Shown here: piece by piece, positions 1 through 10,654 of the stretch | Layout: each line of letters opens with the position of its first letter | Position numbering within the stretch: the stretch's first letter is position 1 | NCBI GenBank assembly: GCA_022701365.1 | Contig: JAKUHH010000072.1 | Coordinates: 372,001 to 436,000, forward strand | Length of the DNA stretch: 64,000 nucleotides | Origin: Mycocentrospora acerina | Taxonomy: Eukaryota; Ascomycota; Dothideomycetes; Pleosporales | Direction of reading: 5' to 3' | The notes under the pieces: model-generated | Told to the model about the DNA's origin: nothing | The model's database searches: none | The model's input: only the letters and a program-made list of their open reading frames with translations | Position numbers and translations under genes: made by a program

Positions 1-443
1 GTATTTTAACCACCCAAACAATAACAGTACAAGTAAAAGGCAGGAAAGAAGACAACAACAGAGTGAAATGAGATGAAAGTAAAATTGGATATAAGTAGTT
101 TTTTTCAAACCACAACACAAAAATAGACGATTGCTAAAATTTGGTATCGCGCGACAAGCACACCTTTCCTTCCTTCCTTCCTTCCTTTGGGACCTTTGCA
201 AATATAATATATAAAAAAATTTGGCAGAGCAATGAGGAGAGAAAACAAAACAAAAAGCAAAGCAAAGCGCAATGGCAGTCGCAGTCGCAGTACATTATGG
301 CGTAAAAACGGTCCCAAAAACCGTCGTCTTTCCTTCTTCTTCTTCTTCTTTCCCCCGAATACCCTCCGAAAACATAGACGCCGATTTTTTGGTCCAATAG
401 AACGAATATGGGAATAAACAATACTTGTACACGTAAAAAAATT
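1..443. other. 3' flank of the PH-domain gene, no gene
   Basis: This stretch lies downstream of the minus-strand PH-domain gene. It is AT-rich with simple repeats: a CCTT run near 164-187 and a TTC run near 331-351. Small open frames on both strands are driven by these repeats and show no conserved features. It probably holds the 3' UTR and terminator of the PH gene. Confidence 0.5.
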
Positions 444-3158
444 CTACACAGCCACTCCGCATGCTGCTGCGGGTGGCAGCGGAGGAAGCGGCATGTTGGG
501 CGGTGGCGCGGGAAGCGGCATATTAGGCGGTGGCGCGGGAGGAGGGAGACCCATGGCAGGCATGCTCATCCGTGCAAAATTCGTCATTTGCTGACCTTGG
601 GCGTAGTGGTTGCGCATCGTATCGATGCTCGGGCTCAATTGCAGGGCTGAGCTTGCGCTTGGCGAGGGGGTGCGACTGTTTCGTGTGTCGGATGCTCTTT
701 TGCCGGGCACAAAGGATGGGGTCGACGCAATGGCTCGGACAGGACGAGCGATAAAGGGCGCATGATCGGGTCGGATCTGCATCGATGTTGGTCGGCGAAT
801 TACTTGTGAGACTTGCGAAGCGGAATGAAGTGTGCCCGGGTGGGATGTTGGTGTCATGTTCGCTGCTACTGAAGGTGGCCTGACAGAAAATACTGGCGAC
901 GTCACCGAGCGCATTCCAACACCATCTGCGGGCGAGGTGGCACTTGTTGGTGTGGCAGATGAGCGACGTCGCTTGCCAAGATTCGATGTATCAATGTGCT
1001 GAGCCTGAGGACGGATAGGAAAGGGACGGAGGAACGGTTTGGGTGTCGAGGATAGACGACGTTGGCGGCTCGCGGCTGCATCCTCAAATGATGACATTGG
1101 CGGGGACATTGCAGCAAGGAATGGAATGTGTCCCACATGCGTCTTCTGATGGCCGAATCCGGGAGGTACAGGAAGTGGTCCTGTTGGTGGCGGGGAAATT
1201 GCGCCGTAACGCTGGGATGCGCTGCAGCTGCGAGAGTTTGACCTCACAGGACTGTCCTCTCGCTGTGAGTCATCACTGGGAGAAGAAAATCGCTTTTCAA
1301 AGTCCGTCTGAAGAGTGTTTTCTTGAGCGTTGTTGTTGATGTGTGCTGTAAGTCTTTCGGCGGCATGGAAGGGAACCGGAACTGCTATTTGTGTCGGACT
1401 CAGTACTGAATCCTCAACTTCTGGCGCCTCAACTTCCTTTGCTGTCGGGGATCCAGAGATGAGGAACGAATGTCGGAAGTTCACTGCGGGCTCGTCGACA
1501 GACAGCGAAGAATGCTCATCAGTGACAGGGAGAGGTTGCATGGATCTGCGACGAGAGGCAGTCCCATTGGTGGGGTTCATGTGAAAGGACTTCAGAGACA
1601 TGGCGCTTCGCAATGGTTCTGCCTCCCCACCTGTGGAGAATGCTTCTCGGAGGGGAGATCGTGGGGCTGGAGATGAGTCTCGCGAGGTGTTTCTGGTTCC
1701 GGACCCGGAAGCTGATGTTGCCGAGGACATGAACGAGTAGCGAGAGCGGTCACGAAGTGAATCGAGCTGAATCTGATCGGGCGAGACTGGCGTGGTAATG
1801 ATTGATGCAATATCTGTTGACTGACGCTTGCTGCCATTTCGGACAGAATTGCTGCTAGATGAGTCTGTGATACTCGCGGTTCGCTCGTCGGGAGTAGGTT
1901 CCCAGCCCGAGATTGGTATGCCTGGGGTGTCCGAGTGCGGCGGCTGAAGTGACGAGTCAAGAGTCATGGCCCTGCTGGTTGTCGTTGAAGAAGCATACTG
2001 AGACAAGCGGTGACGACTAATTGAGTCTGTTGAAGTCTTTTCGATCGACCCGTCGATTGAAGACGATGCCCTGATCGACTCGTCTCTTGCCTTCATTCCA
2101 CCTTGATGATCAATCTCTTTGCGAACCGCAGAAAGCCACGAGTCCATTTCTTCTGCACTCTCCAGGACTAGCAGGAATGATGTGGCCGACTTTTTTGCGT
2201 TGCCGTTCTGTGATCGAAGTCTTGAGAGAAGCGAGTTCTTTGGCCCTGACCCAGGCGTGCCGTCACCTTGCGCATGGCTAGATATCTGCAGCACCCAGTG
2301 CTTGCCCGGAATCAAGTCGCACGCAAACGCTGCTGACTCTGGACCTAGTTTGAGTACCTTTTCTGGGACTCGGTCAAACGGGCCGTCGTCATCGTATTGT
2401 AGCACATGGCCTGTAGTCACAAGTATATAAATCTTGTTAACAAGCTCGGGCGCAGGCGGGTACAAAACCGAGGTCGACACAAGTCGCTTGTGAGACTTTT
2501 CGAGCCTCTTCGCCTCGGTTTCATTCTCCGCAATCGAGGAGAGATCGCGCGTAATGTCGATTTTTTCCCGTATTAACTCTGCCTGTCGCCTCTGGCTCTG
2601 CGTTCGCATTAATACTTCGGGAGGGAACACGCATGCTTGGACGGTGGCGTGCTTTGTTGACTGGTGGAATGCCTGGAATAAAGGAGGCGCGTCCGAGTTC
2701 CCGGGCTCTTTGTACGAGGTTGTGGGTCTCGCAGAGGCAGGCCAAAACATTTGGCTAGAGCGTGCGCGTAATGTTTGCTGCGCGGGGGGAGATGGCTGCT
2801 GTTGCAGTGACGGAGAAGGAGTCACTGAGTTTGCAGGTTTGGGGGGAGTCTGCGGGCGCATGGGAACGGCCAGGCCCACTTCAGTGTGACCTCGAGCCCT
2901 TTCGACCTTGGGTTTGCTAAAGAGATTGAACAGGGACATCTTGGAGTGGGCGCGTTCGACTTTTGGTGCCGTTTTGGCAGACGAGTTCGTCTTGGTCTGC
3001 GTCAGTTGAGTGTCCGGAAGGTTCATGGTTGAAATGTTGTTGGCCGCAAGGTTGTTGGACGATCGGTTGAAGCGCCATCGCGAGGTCGAGGAAGGTCCAT
3101 GTGTGAGGTTGCGCAAGCTGCTGCCAGGACGCAGAAGAGATCTGTCGTCAGGAGCCAT
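444..3158 (-). CDS. PH-domain protein with proline-rich tail
   Basis: A single-exon 904-aa protein. Residues about 220-350 look like a pleckstrin homology domain: beta-strand segments around YILVTTGHVLQY and HWVLQISSH, a disordered insert, then SFLLVLESAEEMDSWLSAVRKEI, which matches the usual C-terminal helix with its Trp. A short charged helix at about 185-225 precedes it. The rest is Ser/Thr/Pro-rich and probably disordered. The C-terminus repeats PPPNMPLP twice in a polyproline stretch of the kind that binds profilin, SH3 or WW domains. PH domains bind phosphoinositides or proteins at membranes, so a cortical or signalling adaptor is likely; this is inference. The start follows the only long open frame and sits in a better context than internal Met codons. 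The next gene upstream is divergent, about 1.7 kb away. Confidence 0.8.
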   Translation of the reverse strand: MAPDDRSLLRPGSSLRNLTHGPSSTSRWRFNRSSNNLAANNISTMNLPDTQLTQTKTNSSAKTAPKVERAHSKMSLFNLFSKPKVERARGHTEVGLAVPMRPQTPPKPANSVTPSPSLQQQPSPPAQQTLRARSSQMFWPASARPTTSYKEPGNSDAPPLFQAFHQSTKHATVQACVFPPEVLMRTQSQRRQAELIREKIDITRDLSSIAENETEAKRLEKSHKRLVSTSVLYPPAPELVNKIYILVTTGHVLQYDDDGPFDRVPEKVLKLGPESAAFACDLIPGKHWVLQISSHAQGDGTPGSGPKNSLLSRLRSQNGNAKKSATSFLLVLESAEEMDSWLSAVRKEIDHQGGMKARDESIRASSSIDGSIEKTSTDSISRHRLSQYASSTTTSRAMTLDSSLQPPHSDTPGIPISGWEPTPDERTASITDSSSSNSVRNGSKRQSTDIASIITTPVSPDQIQLDSLRDRSRYSFMSSATSASGSGTRNTSRDSSPAPRSPLREAFSTGGEAEPLRSAMSLKSFHMNPTNGTASRRRSMQPLPVTDEHSSLSVDEPAVNFRHSFLISGSPTAKEVEAPEVEDSVLSPTQIAVPVPFHAAERLTAHINNNAQENTLQTDFEKRFSSPSDDSQREDSPVRSNSRSCSASQRYGAISPPPTGPLPVPPGFGHQKTHVGHIPFLAAMSPPMSSFEDAAASRQRRLSSTPKPFLRPFPIRPQAQHIDTSNLGKRRRSSATPTSATSPADGVGMRSVTSPVFSVRPPSVAANMTPTSHPGTLHSASQVSQVIRRPTSMQIRPDHAPFIARPVRAIASTPSFVPGKRASDTRNSRTPSPSASSALQLSPSIDTMRNHYAQGQQMTNFARMSMPAMGLPPPAPPPNMPLPAPPPNMPLPPLPPAAACGVAV

Positions 3159-4873
3159 GGCGTCTGCGGCCAGGGATGTGCAATGGAAGAATCAGGTCAT
3201 GAGAAGAGCAGGTGGTTACAGGAAGTATGTGGGTGTAAAGATCGACGAAAACGGTGGGAGCAGAAATCAGGGAAACCGTTTGGGTAGGACGTCCGAGGTT
3301 GATTGATACGGATTGTCGTAGTGCGCGGATACGCCCTGGTACTGGTCGTTGACAGGGAAGGCTCGTCTGGGGAACCTAGGGAGGCCTTTCAAAAGTAACG
3401 TCGTATGCTTTTTAGATGATGCACGCGAACTAAAACGGCCGTTGAGAAGTAGTATGGCGAGCGCGACGCTTTGGTAATGGGCGTTGTGGTTCGCAGGCCG
3501 AACGGAAAAACGAATGTGGATGCAGGCGGCCAGCTATAGCAGGAACGGAGACATGTATCAAACGAATGGACAGGACTTGGGGCCCCTGACGACGCGAATG
3601 TGCAGCAACAACGGACGCAGGAGAAGAGAGTCGGAAGAAAGTGAAACGGGTCGACTACGTTTGACAGAGTCGTGGAGGGGAGTCGCGAACCCTAGCCCAG
3701 CTAGCTGCCGCACTGGGGGGTTGTCCAAAGACGTCTGCAGGGGGCATTCCTGGGCCATGACAGTGCGCGGATGGGCGGATGGGCGTTGGCCTAGTCTCCT
3801 TTGGGGCAAGACTATCCCTTGCGGCGGTTTCAATTTTGAGCCCTTGCCTGCTCCAACGTTCAGCTCAGACGGCAAAAGTCTGCTTGCTGCGTGCAGCTTG
3901 GGATGCGCAACAACTGCCTTTTGACGAGCGCTTCTCGGGTCGAGTCAGTAGGCGTGTGGTGCTGTTGTTTCACAGCGCGACCTGGAGCTTCCAGCAATCG
4001 GAAACAGAGTGCGGAATCTTGCTGGCCCACACGATAGTTTCTTCCAGGCGTTGATGCCGGTAGATGGGTCAAGATCGTCGCTGTCTAGACTATCACGTAA
4101 GGTCAATTCGCTATACTCGACGGCCGCCCCGTTCCAATCCGCCCTGTTTAAATGCGCCCTGGCGAGGTTGAGGAACATGGCAATGTGACCATCAATCAAT
4201 ACTGCAAGCCACGATCGGCATACAGGGACAATCCACCCGCCCGTCGCACGAGAATATCAGAATCGGCGAGCTGAAGGGCGTGCGGCGTTTGGGTTGCTGA
4301 GTGCCAGGGTTGCTTTGACGGACCATCTGCAACGTGTTCAAACTCACGGCCAGAGTTTGCGGCACTTTTGGCCCAAACTACGCGAACGCGGCGCTGCAAG
4401 CACGCAGCGGAAAAAAAAACAATACTTTTCGATATTGCGAGGGGAAATGAAATGAGAGGTTGAGGCCGGTCGTTTGGGCCGGGAAATGCTGGCTTGGTGT
4501 ACCTTGCAGTAGTGCGCCCATAGTCCTACGGCTGCAGCGTCATCAGCCCCGCCTTACTTGCCAGTCAACAGTCTAGTCTCGATGCTTGGGCATGATCCGT
4601 GGGGATAGTGTGCGTAGGGCTGAGCATAGTCAGAATATATTGTAGCAATTATTTGCTCGATGTTGAGGGGTGAGCCCAAGCAAAAATGACCCAAGCAGTG
4701 TCGTTGCCTTGAAGGATTGGGCGCTTCCAGTAAGACGGTCGCTAGCGTGTCACCCCACTATCGCGTCGACCGCGTCAGTCGGCGGCCATGACGCTCGCAG
4801 CGTATCCTACATCGCCGCTGACCGCATTCAAGACCAACATCACATCACATCACATCACATCACACCACTCTAC
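3159..4873. other. divergent intergenic region between PH gene and coiled-coil gene
   Basis: About 1.7 kb between two divergently transcribed genes, presumably holding both promoters. Open frames such as 3945-4199 (-) and 3484-3924 (+) lack recognisable domains or splice partners. The frame on the minus strand near 4050-4199 reads like a TPR-like helix (FLNLARAHLNRADWNGA), but this is too short to call. A CATCA repeat at 4838-4864 lies just before the coiled-coil gene's start codon. Confidence 0.45.
4838..4864. repeat. CATCA pentanucleotide microsatellite
   Basis: About five tandem CATCA units end roughly 10 nt before the ATG at 4874, so they fall in the likely 5' UTR of the coiled-coil gene. 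Confidence 0.8.
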
Positions 4874-6025
4874 ATGTCTCCAGACCTCAACACACTCCCC
4901 CCTTCCCCTCTACTCCGCACATCCTCTTCTTCGTCGCTCACTTCTCGCGCGCAATCGCCCACTGCCCTCCGCACCATGACTTCTTCGCCGCACTCCCTCG
5001 CTGCGACCGCCGCCATGAACGCCGGCATCCAGAACGAAGACCGCCGGCCCTCATCTGGCAGTATGAGACGAGAAGTCGAACGCGCCCGTCGCCGCAGCAG
5101 CATACGCCTAAACCTAAATCTCGCAGACCCGGGGATGCCTGCGCCTGGCGAGATGGCCTGGAGTCCGCGGGGAAGAGAGGGTGGAGACGGAGAATGGGAG
5201 AGAGGAAGGGCCCCAAGTCTGGGTCAACTCCATCAGGAACTCGAGGTGGAGCAAGAGGGACAAGTAGTAAGTCCATATTTCATGATATGTAGATGAGTTT
5301 TGTGGGCTTTCAACTCCAGAAGAAAGTCATGTGCCGCTCAACTCAATCAAACTAACAACACTCCCCCAAAACAGAACCGCCTGCTTAGCATGATCCGCGC
5401 CCAGCAATCTCAGATCAACACCCTCCAGTCCCAGTCCCATCCACCTAATCAACAACCCTCGACCTCTGCCGTAGACGACACCCCCACCTCCGAGCGCAGC
5501 CCCTCCTTCCCCCCACCTTCTTCGCGTACCCCCATGCCCCCAAGCATAAGTCGACAATCATCCTTTTATACCGGCAGCCAGCAACCCTCCCCATCCCTGC
5601 ACCCCATGTCTGCACATGCCAGCGAGCACGACATGCTCCCTGGGTCCGCGACTGCACCACCACTACTAACAACAGCAACAACGACAAGAGACGAAAGCGC
5701 ATTCTACCAAGCGGAGACGCAGACACTGACACGAGAGAACCAGATGCTAAAGGGACGGATACGAGATCTAGGTACGTTTTTATTCTATTTCAATCCACGT
5801 CTATTTCTCAGTACCCATAATATTATTTTCCCTTTGTGAATCCAAAAAGACATGTTGAAAAAAAAAGGAAAAATTTAAATCGGTCTGTTTGTCCCGTCAA
5901 TCAACGCACACTCACTCGCCACAACAGAACGCCAACTCCTTGCTCTGGACCCCACAAGTGCCATTACCCACTCCCCAGCTCTACCCTCTAGTCTGGGTAC
6001 ACAAGAAGGGCCCCCAGAGGAGTAG
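4874..6025 (+). CDS. low-complexity coiled-coil protein, three exons
   Basis: Exons 4874-5266, 5375-5771 and 5928-6025 give about 295 aa. Intron 1 starts GTAAGT, has an ACTAAC branch site and ends CAG in phase 0. Intron 2 starts GTACGT and ends ACAACAG in phase 1. The N-terminus is Ser/Pro-rich, followed by a basic segment (RREVERARRRSSIRLNLNL) and the motif DPGMPAPGEM. A Gln-rich helix (NRLLSMIRAQQSQINTLQSQ) starts exon 2. A second helix (ENQMLKGRIRDLERQLLALD) crosses the exon 2/3 junction, and its heptad continuity supports that junction. The upstream in-frame region is not needed; the ATG after the CATCA repeat is the most plausible start. I do not recognise a named family. Self-association through the coiled coil is inferred. 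The gene converges on SEC62. Confidence 0.65.
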
Positions 6026-6800
6026 AACCTCTCTTACGATCATGTCTCTTTGGAAACGACAACGACAACGACAGCGACGATGGCGTTGGAATTTATAGAG
6101 TCCAGATTGCGTTGTGGTGCAACGAACAGGCGTATAGTGCGCAGATGGGCAAAAAAAATGCAAAAGTCACAATCATAGTCGTAGTCATAGTCATAGCCAT
6201 AGTCATAGTCAGTCAGAGTCATAGTTGTATCCACAGTGGTCTGAAAGAGAAGAGAATTCCACAGTCCCAAACATTTATTTAACGAGTCCAAGAAAATCCG
6301 ATCCCTTCGTATTCATTGCACACACACACACATACACAATACATACACATACACATATACACACGAGAGCGAGTGCGCGCACACATACACAAACACATAT
6401 AAGTAGGAGAAGAAGAAGAAGAAGAGGAGGAAGAAAAAAAGAAAAAGATAACGTGCACACGTACACTAACCATACCAAGAACCAATTCGTGGGGATATTT
6501 CGTTTCCCCCACTCCCTACCCCTACCCCCCACCGAGCATAGCATAGCATAGCATTGGATTGCATTCTCCCTGAGAATTTCTCCCTACGTTCAGAAACAAA
6601 ACAAAACAAAACAAAAATACGCCAATAAGACTCCAGCTAACCCATGCTGCAAGCAGACCGACTGACTGACTGACTGACTGACCGACTGACTAACTAACTG
6701 ACTCGTCATATCTATTTCTTTGCTCACTCCGTTGCATTCCCCCATCTCAGCCCGGCTGCGAATCCCAAACCCCACCTGCTCTACTCTACTCTACTTTACT
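6026..6800. other. convergent 3' intergenic region rich in microsatellites
   Basis: The coiled-coil gene (+) and SEC62 (-) converge on this 0.8-kb stretch. It carries a run of CATAGT-like hexamers (6170-6227), a CA/TA-rich block (6317-6400), GAA repeats (6404-6436), AAAAC repeats (6595-6618) and a GACT tetranucleotide run (6657-6700). Predicted peptides on either strand are repeat translations. It most likely contains both 3' UTRs. Confidence 0.6.
6657..6700. repeat. GACT tetranucleotide microsatellite
   Basis: Tandem GACT/GACC/AACT units lie in the 3' region between the two convergent genes, visible as a continuous 4-nt period. Confidence 0.8.
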
Positions 6801-8144
6801 CTACTCTTCTTCTTCAATCTCCTCGACTGTCGCCCTTGGTGGGCGCTGCGTGAGGTCTCCTGCTGGTGCGCCTTGGTGGCCTGTTGGCTCGGGGGCCGAG
6901 TCGACGTCTACGGGCTGTGGTGGAGCTTGAGCGGGGGTCGAGGGGCGGGATATGCCTGTGATGCCCTTCTTGCTCTTGAGTGGAATGCCGCTGGCCTTGG
7001 CCGCTGCCTTGGCTGCTTTCTTTTCCTTTTTGGCGGCTTTCTTGGCCTTGATGTCTTCGGGGGTCTGAGAAAGTTAGCTTCTTGTTTTTTTATTCTTATT
7101 TAAAAAAAAAAGAAGGGATTGCAAGACTCTCTAGGAAACGTACCTCTTGCCATGCCCATACTGGACGGAACGAGTCAAAGAAACCAACGTCCTCGAAGAG
7201 ATTGGGATACAGCCAGAAACCAGGTGGTGCGGCGAACATGGTGATGAGGAAGATGATCAATCGGACAATAGCCATGGCGAAGAACAATCCGATAAGACCC
7301 AGCATGCCCATGCTCAAGTACCACACGCCCTGCCGCAGGAAAAGCGGCCACAGTGGAAATAGCACAACCGCAATTACAAGGAGCAACGCACCACCCGCGT
7401 ACAGCTTCTGCTTCCATTGCGACCCCTCGTATAGCCAGATGTAGTAGCAGTCGTCGTTGGCCTCTTGGTGCTGCTCGATCCGTACATCCCACAAACCCTT
7501 GACGCGCTTCGCTTTGGCATGGTTGTGACCTTCATGCGCGTCTCCATCGACCTTGGTGACACGTAGGGCGAGGAGAGAGAGCGGAAGAAGTTTGAATGTG
7601 TTTTCGGCGGAGGCGCGGTCGTGGACTTCGGGAAGGAGGGGGTTCTTCTTGCGAGCCTTTTCATAGGCAGGCGAAGAAAGGGCGCGGATGGCTCGTTTGA
7701 CTGCGATTTTGTTAGCAAAGGCCTATTTCCACCTGCAATCTCCGTCTCACCTCTGAACATGTCCTTCCTCTTCTCGTCGTGTACGACAGTTCGTGGCTTC
7801 AGGTCCTGCGACTTCAGCCAGTTGGCCACGGCGAGTGATTCTGGTTTTGGCGGGCCAGGTTGTATGGGTTGTTGCTGTTGCTGTTGTTGCTGCTGCTGCT
7901 CTTGTTGGGCGCGCGCCTGGGCCTGCATTTGCGCCTGGTGTTGTGCCATGGCTTGCGCTCTCATGTTTTGGACGAGTTGCTGCACAGTAATTCCCTGCTT
8001 TTCTGCTTCAGCAGCCAGTTGACGTTGGATTTCCTGTATTTGTTCAGGCGTTGGCTGCTGGCCGGGTTGTGGAGGTCCCTGCATTGGGAAGCCTTGAGGG
8101 GGCCCTTGGGGAGGCCCTTGTGGCGGCGAACCTTGTTCGCTCAT
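6801..8144 (-). CDS. SEC62: ER protein translocation subunit Sec62
   Basis: Exons 8144-7751, 7700-7144 and 7064-6801 give 404 aa. Sec62 works with Sec61, Sec63 and partners in post-translational import of precursors into the endoplasmic reticulum. Residues 1-115 are Pro/Gln-rich with a polyQ run. The conserved cytosolic domain follows (about 95-225, including LAVANWLKSQDLKPRTV and WDVRIEQHQEANDDCYYIW). Two membrane spans come next at about 233-252 and 260-287, then the family hallmark FWLYPNLFEDVGFFDSFRPVW. The C-terminal tail is lysine-rich and then acidic, ending in a Glu run. Introns begin GTGAG and GTACGT; the first has a TTGCTAAC branch site. Yeast Sec62 is shorter (about 280 aa); the extra length is the N-terminal Gln-rich region and the tail. 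The gene is divergent from the O-GlcNAc transferase homologue. Confidence 0.95.
7864..7905 (-). repeat. polyglutamine-encoding CAG/CAA repeat within SEC62
   Basis: A mixed CAG/CAA run, read on the minus strand, encodes about ten Gln in the Sec62 N-terminal tail. Mixed codons suggest some selection or age. Its length is likely to vary between strains. Confidence 0.75.
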
Positions 8145-10654
8145 GGTGTTGATGTGGAATGTGGTTTGTCGAGTTTATCGATGAATGAGGTTTGGACAGT
8201 CGTCAAGGAATGAATGAAAGAATCAAAGTAGCATCAACGTTTCCCTTTTGGTTGGGTGTCGCAAACGTGGTCGCTGTTTCGTTAGAGGCCACATTTGGGC
8301 AATGACGACCCCCTGCCGCGGGACAAACGTCGGCCCGCGGATGACTAAGCATAAATATCATAAAAGTCAATCTCTGCAGCCTCAACTTTTTTCAATCACT
8401 ACTCTACACTCAGCAACCTCGACTCCCAGCTGCGTTCACAGCCCATACCACGACTCTGGTCTGATCCCTGATTCGGAATAGCCATGCTCTCGCACTGGCC
8501 ATAAGCGCCAACTGTTTATCACGTTTCTGCCCAGGCACGAAATCCACAGAATGGCAGTCACATGTATGGAAACACACTCGTGTGTGATGGCCAACACGCC
8601 AACATTACTTGCGCGGCTTGTATTGTATTTGGACTCGCTGCCTGCCGACATGAATTTTTTTCATCTGAGCACGGCCTAGGACGTTCTGATGGAGGCGCCG
8701 ACGTGTAGCGTGTTGACTTCTGCGGCGTTTCACTTGGGCGCATCGGACATCAACTGCAGTTGGCAGGTACAGCTGCAGCCAGCGCGGCTGCAAGCTGTTA
8801 CCTGGTTTGTATACCTGTAATTCGAGACCCTTGCAGATCCGTCTTATGATCGACGGCGCGCCGACTGATGGGTTGTTGTGTCAGGACGACGACGATTGAT
8901 ACAGCTCTATGACGTGACATGATCCACTTCACCAACACTCTGGCCCTTACCTCTTCTCTTTTGAGCAGACCATGGGATAGGCCTATTTTGGTGTGAAGAA
9001 GATTGATAGACCTATTACTCACCGCGGTAGTCTTGCCTCTTGGTTTGGCTTCAGTGGTCCATATATCTGGTCGATATATCACTTTAGATTACAATATAAT
9101 TTTTCCACTGACAAAAGAGATGCTTCACTGTGTATTTTGGTTGCTGCTTTTGCGAATTAATGAAGTTGAAACGTGTTGATTGTGATGAGCTGCGTCGATG
9201 CTTGCAGGGTGGCAGTCAGATTTGGACATGGGCTGTCACCAACAGTCAGCTGTCAGCATGAGCAGCTGGGTGGAGAGGACGACGACGCGCACAACTAGTC
9301 GGCCCATATTTAGAGAAGTCATAGTGACGGGTCCAATGCGGGCGGTTTGCGGTGATGGGAGGTGCATGGATGTGGGTGGGTGTGTATGGCGGCCTGCGCC
9401 AGCCATGGCGTCTGGGCGGGCAGACGGCCTGATTGGCAGCGCGACGATCAACGTTGGAGAAGGGCAAGCCACCGATCAGCCCTCGGGCTGAATTCGTCTG
9501 GCCGCGTCGCTGCAGCACGCACCGCAGACGACGGGATGCAGGTGTGTGTGTGCGTGTGGTGCGAGTGAGTGGGTGAGTGAGCGTGGTGTGTGTTTGTGTG
9601 GTGAGCGTGTGCATCACGTGCGCGGTGTGTGTGCATGGCGTACAACCGCCTGCCTGCCTGGAGCCGTGCCGCACTCGTTGACGACCAACGCCTGGAGAGG
9701 GCAGGGAGAGGGCAGGGATGCGGGCAAGCCACCACTAAGACGACATGCCGGGACGCGAATGGGGACGGGCTAGGGCGAGCGTGGCCTCTGCCCATGTACT
9801 GGCACTCGGTCATGTCATACGCGCGCCGCCTGTGAAAAAGCAGACGTCGCCGCCTACGTGAGTGAGGCTTGTCGTGTGCGGACCTCAGATCTCAGATACC
9901 GTGGTCCTGTTCCTCCGACCCGGAAGACGCTCCACGCTTGCCCACGACCCGCCTGGAACCCGTTGCCCTGCGCCCCAGCACAAGCACACGCGCACGCACG
10001 CCCACGCACTGCACAGGCGCTGCACAGGGAGTGCCTGCACCCAGCACGCGTGGTGGTAGTGGTGGCAGTGGTGGTGGTGCATGCAATACGCGATACAGCA
10101 CATACATCATTCCACACGCCCCCTGGACGCGCTCACCACGTTGCCTCAACGCGCTGACGTTGCTGCACTGCACGGCACTGCACATCTCCCCCACCCATTC
10201 CCCCCTCAACCCCAACCTCGACCTCAACCTCAACCTCAACCCCAACCCCAACCCCAACCCAATCCTCCGTGCACGTCCTCGAAACACCCGCGCGCCCATT
10301 TCCCGCCGCCTTCCCACGCACCACCGACCGAGCGTGCCCTGGACGTATCATCTGCAGCGGCGGGCCGACTCTGCGACAGCTTCTTCACTTTATCTGCCGG
10401 GGGCTCTGCTGGTGACGTGCCAGCACGAGGCCATCCGGACCAAGTACGCCCCTTGACCGGGCCCAGAGAGACATGTCAGTCGTAGCACACAGGCGCCGAT
10501 TACGCGAAGGCATAGGCACCTCAAGGGCGTGCTGAAGCCGTGCAGTGACGTCGCCCCCAAAACAACCTGCCCGCCTGGAGAGAAGAAGCCACGCGCTGCC
10601 CGTATCTGGCCTTTTGCGCGCCCCTCGCCTCGAACCCCCCAGAACACGGCCAGC
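8145..10654. other. long divergent region between SEC62 and the OGT homologue
   Basis: About 2.5 kb upstream of two genes. 8.2-9.2 kb is of mixed composition with nothing recognisable. 9.2-10.5 kb is GC-rich with GTGT/CACA-rich tracts, GTGGTGGT runs near 10047-10079 and a CAACCC-type array at 10203-10262. Overlapping open frames on both strands here follow from high GC content and repeats, and none shows a domain. It may be a long 5' UTR or promoter of the OGT homologue. Confidence 0.45.
10203..10262. repeat. pyrimidine-rich CAACCY tandem array
   Basis: Consecutive six-base units of the form CTCAAC, then CCCAAC, run for about 60 nt. They translate as Pro-Gln or Asn-Leu repeats, which explains the spurious open frames over this stretch. 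Confidence 0.75.

Noticed and set aside
9246..9813. Several overlapping open frames with Thr/His repeats
   Set aside because: They translate GTGT/CACA-rich GC sequence and have no domain.
10529..10654. N-terminal extension of the OGT homologue
   Set aside because: The upstream frame opens with GTG, not ATG; the first ATG in frame is 10655.
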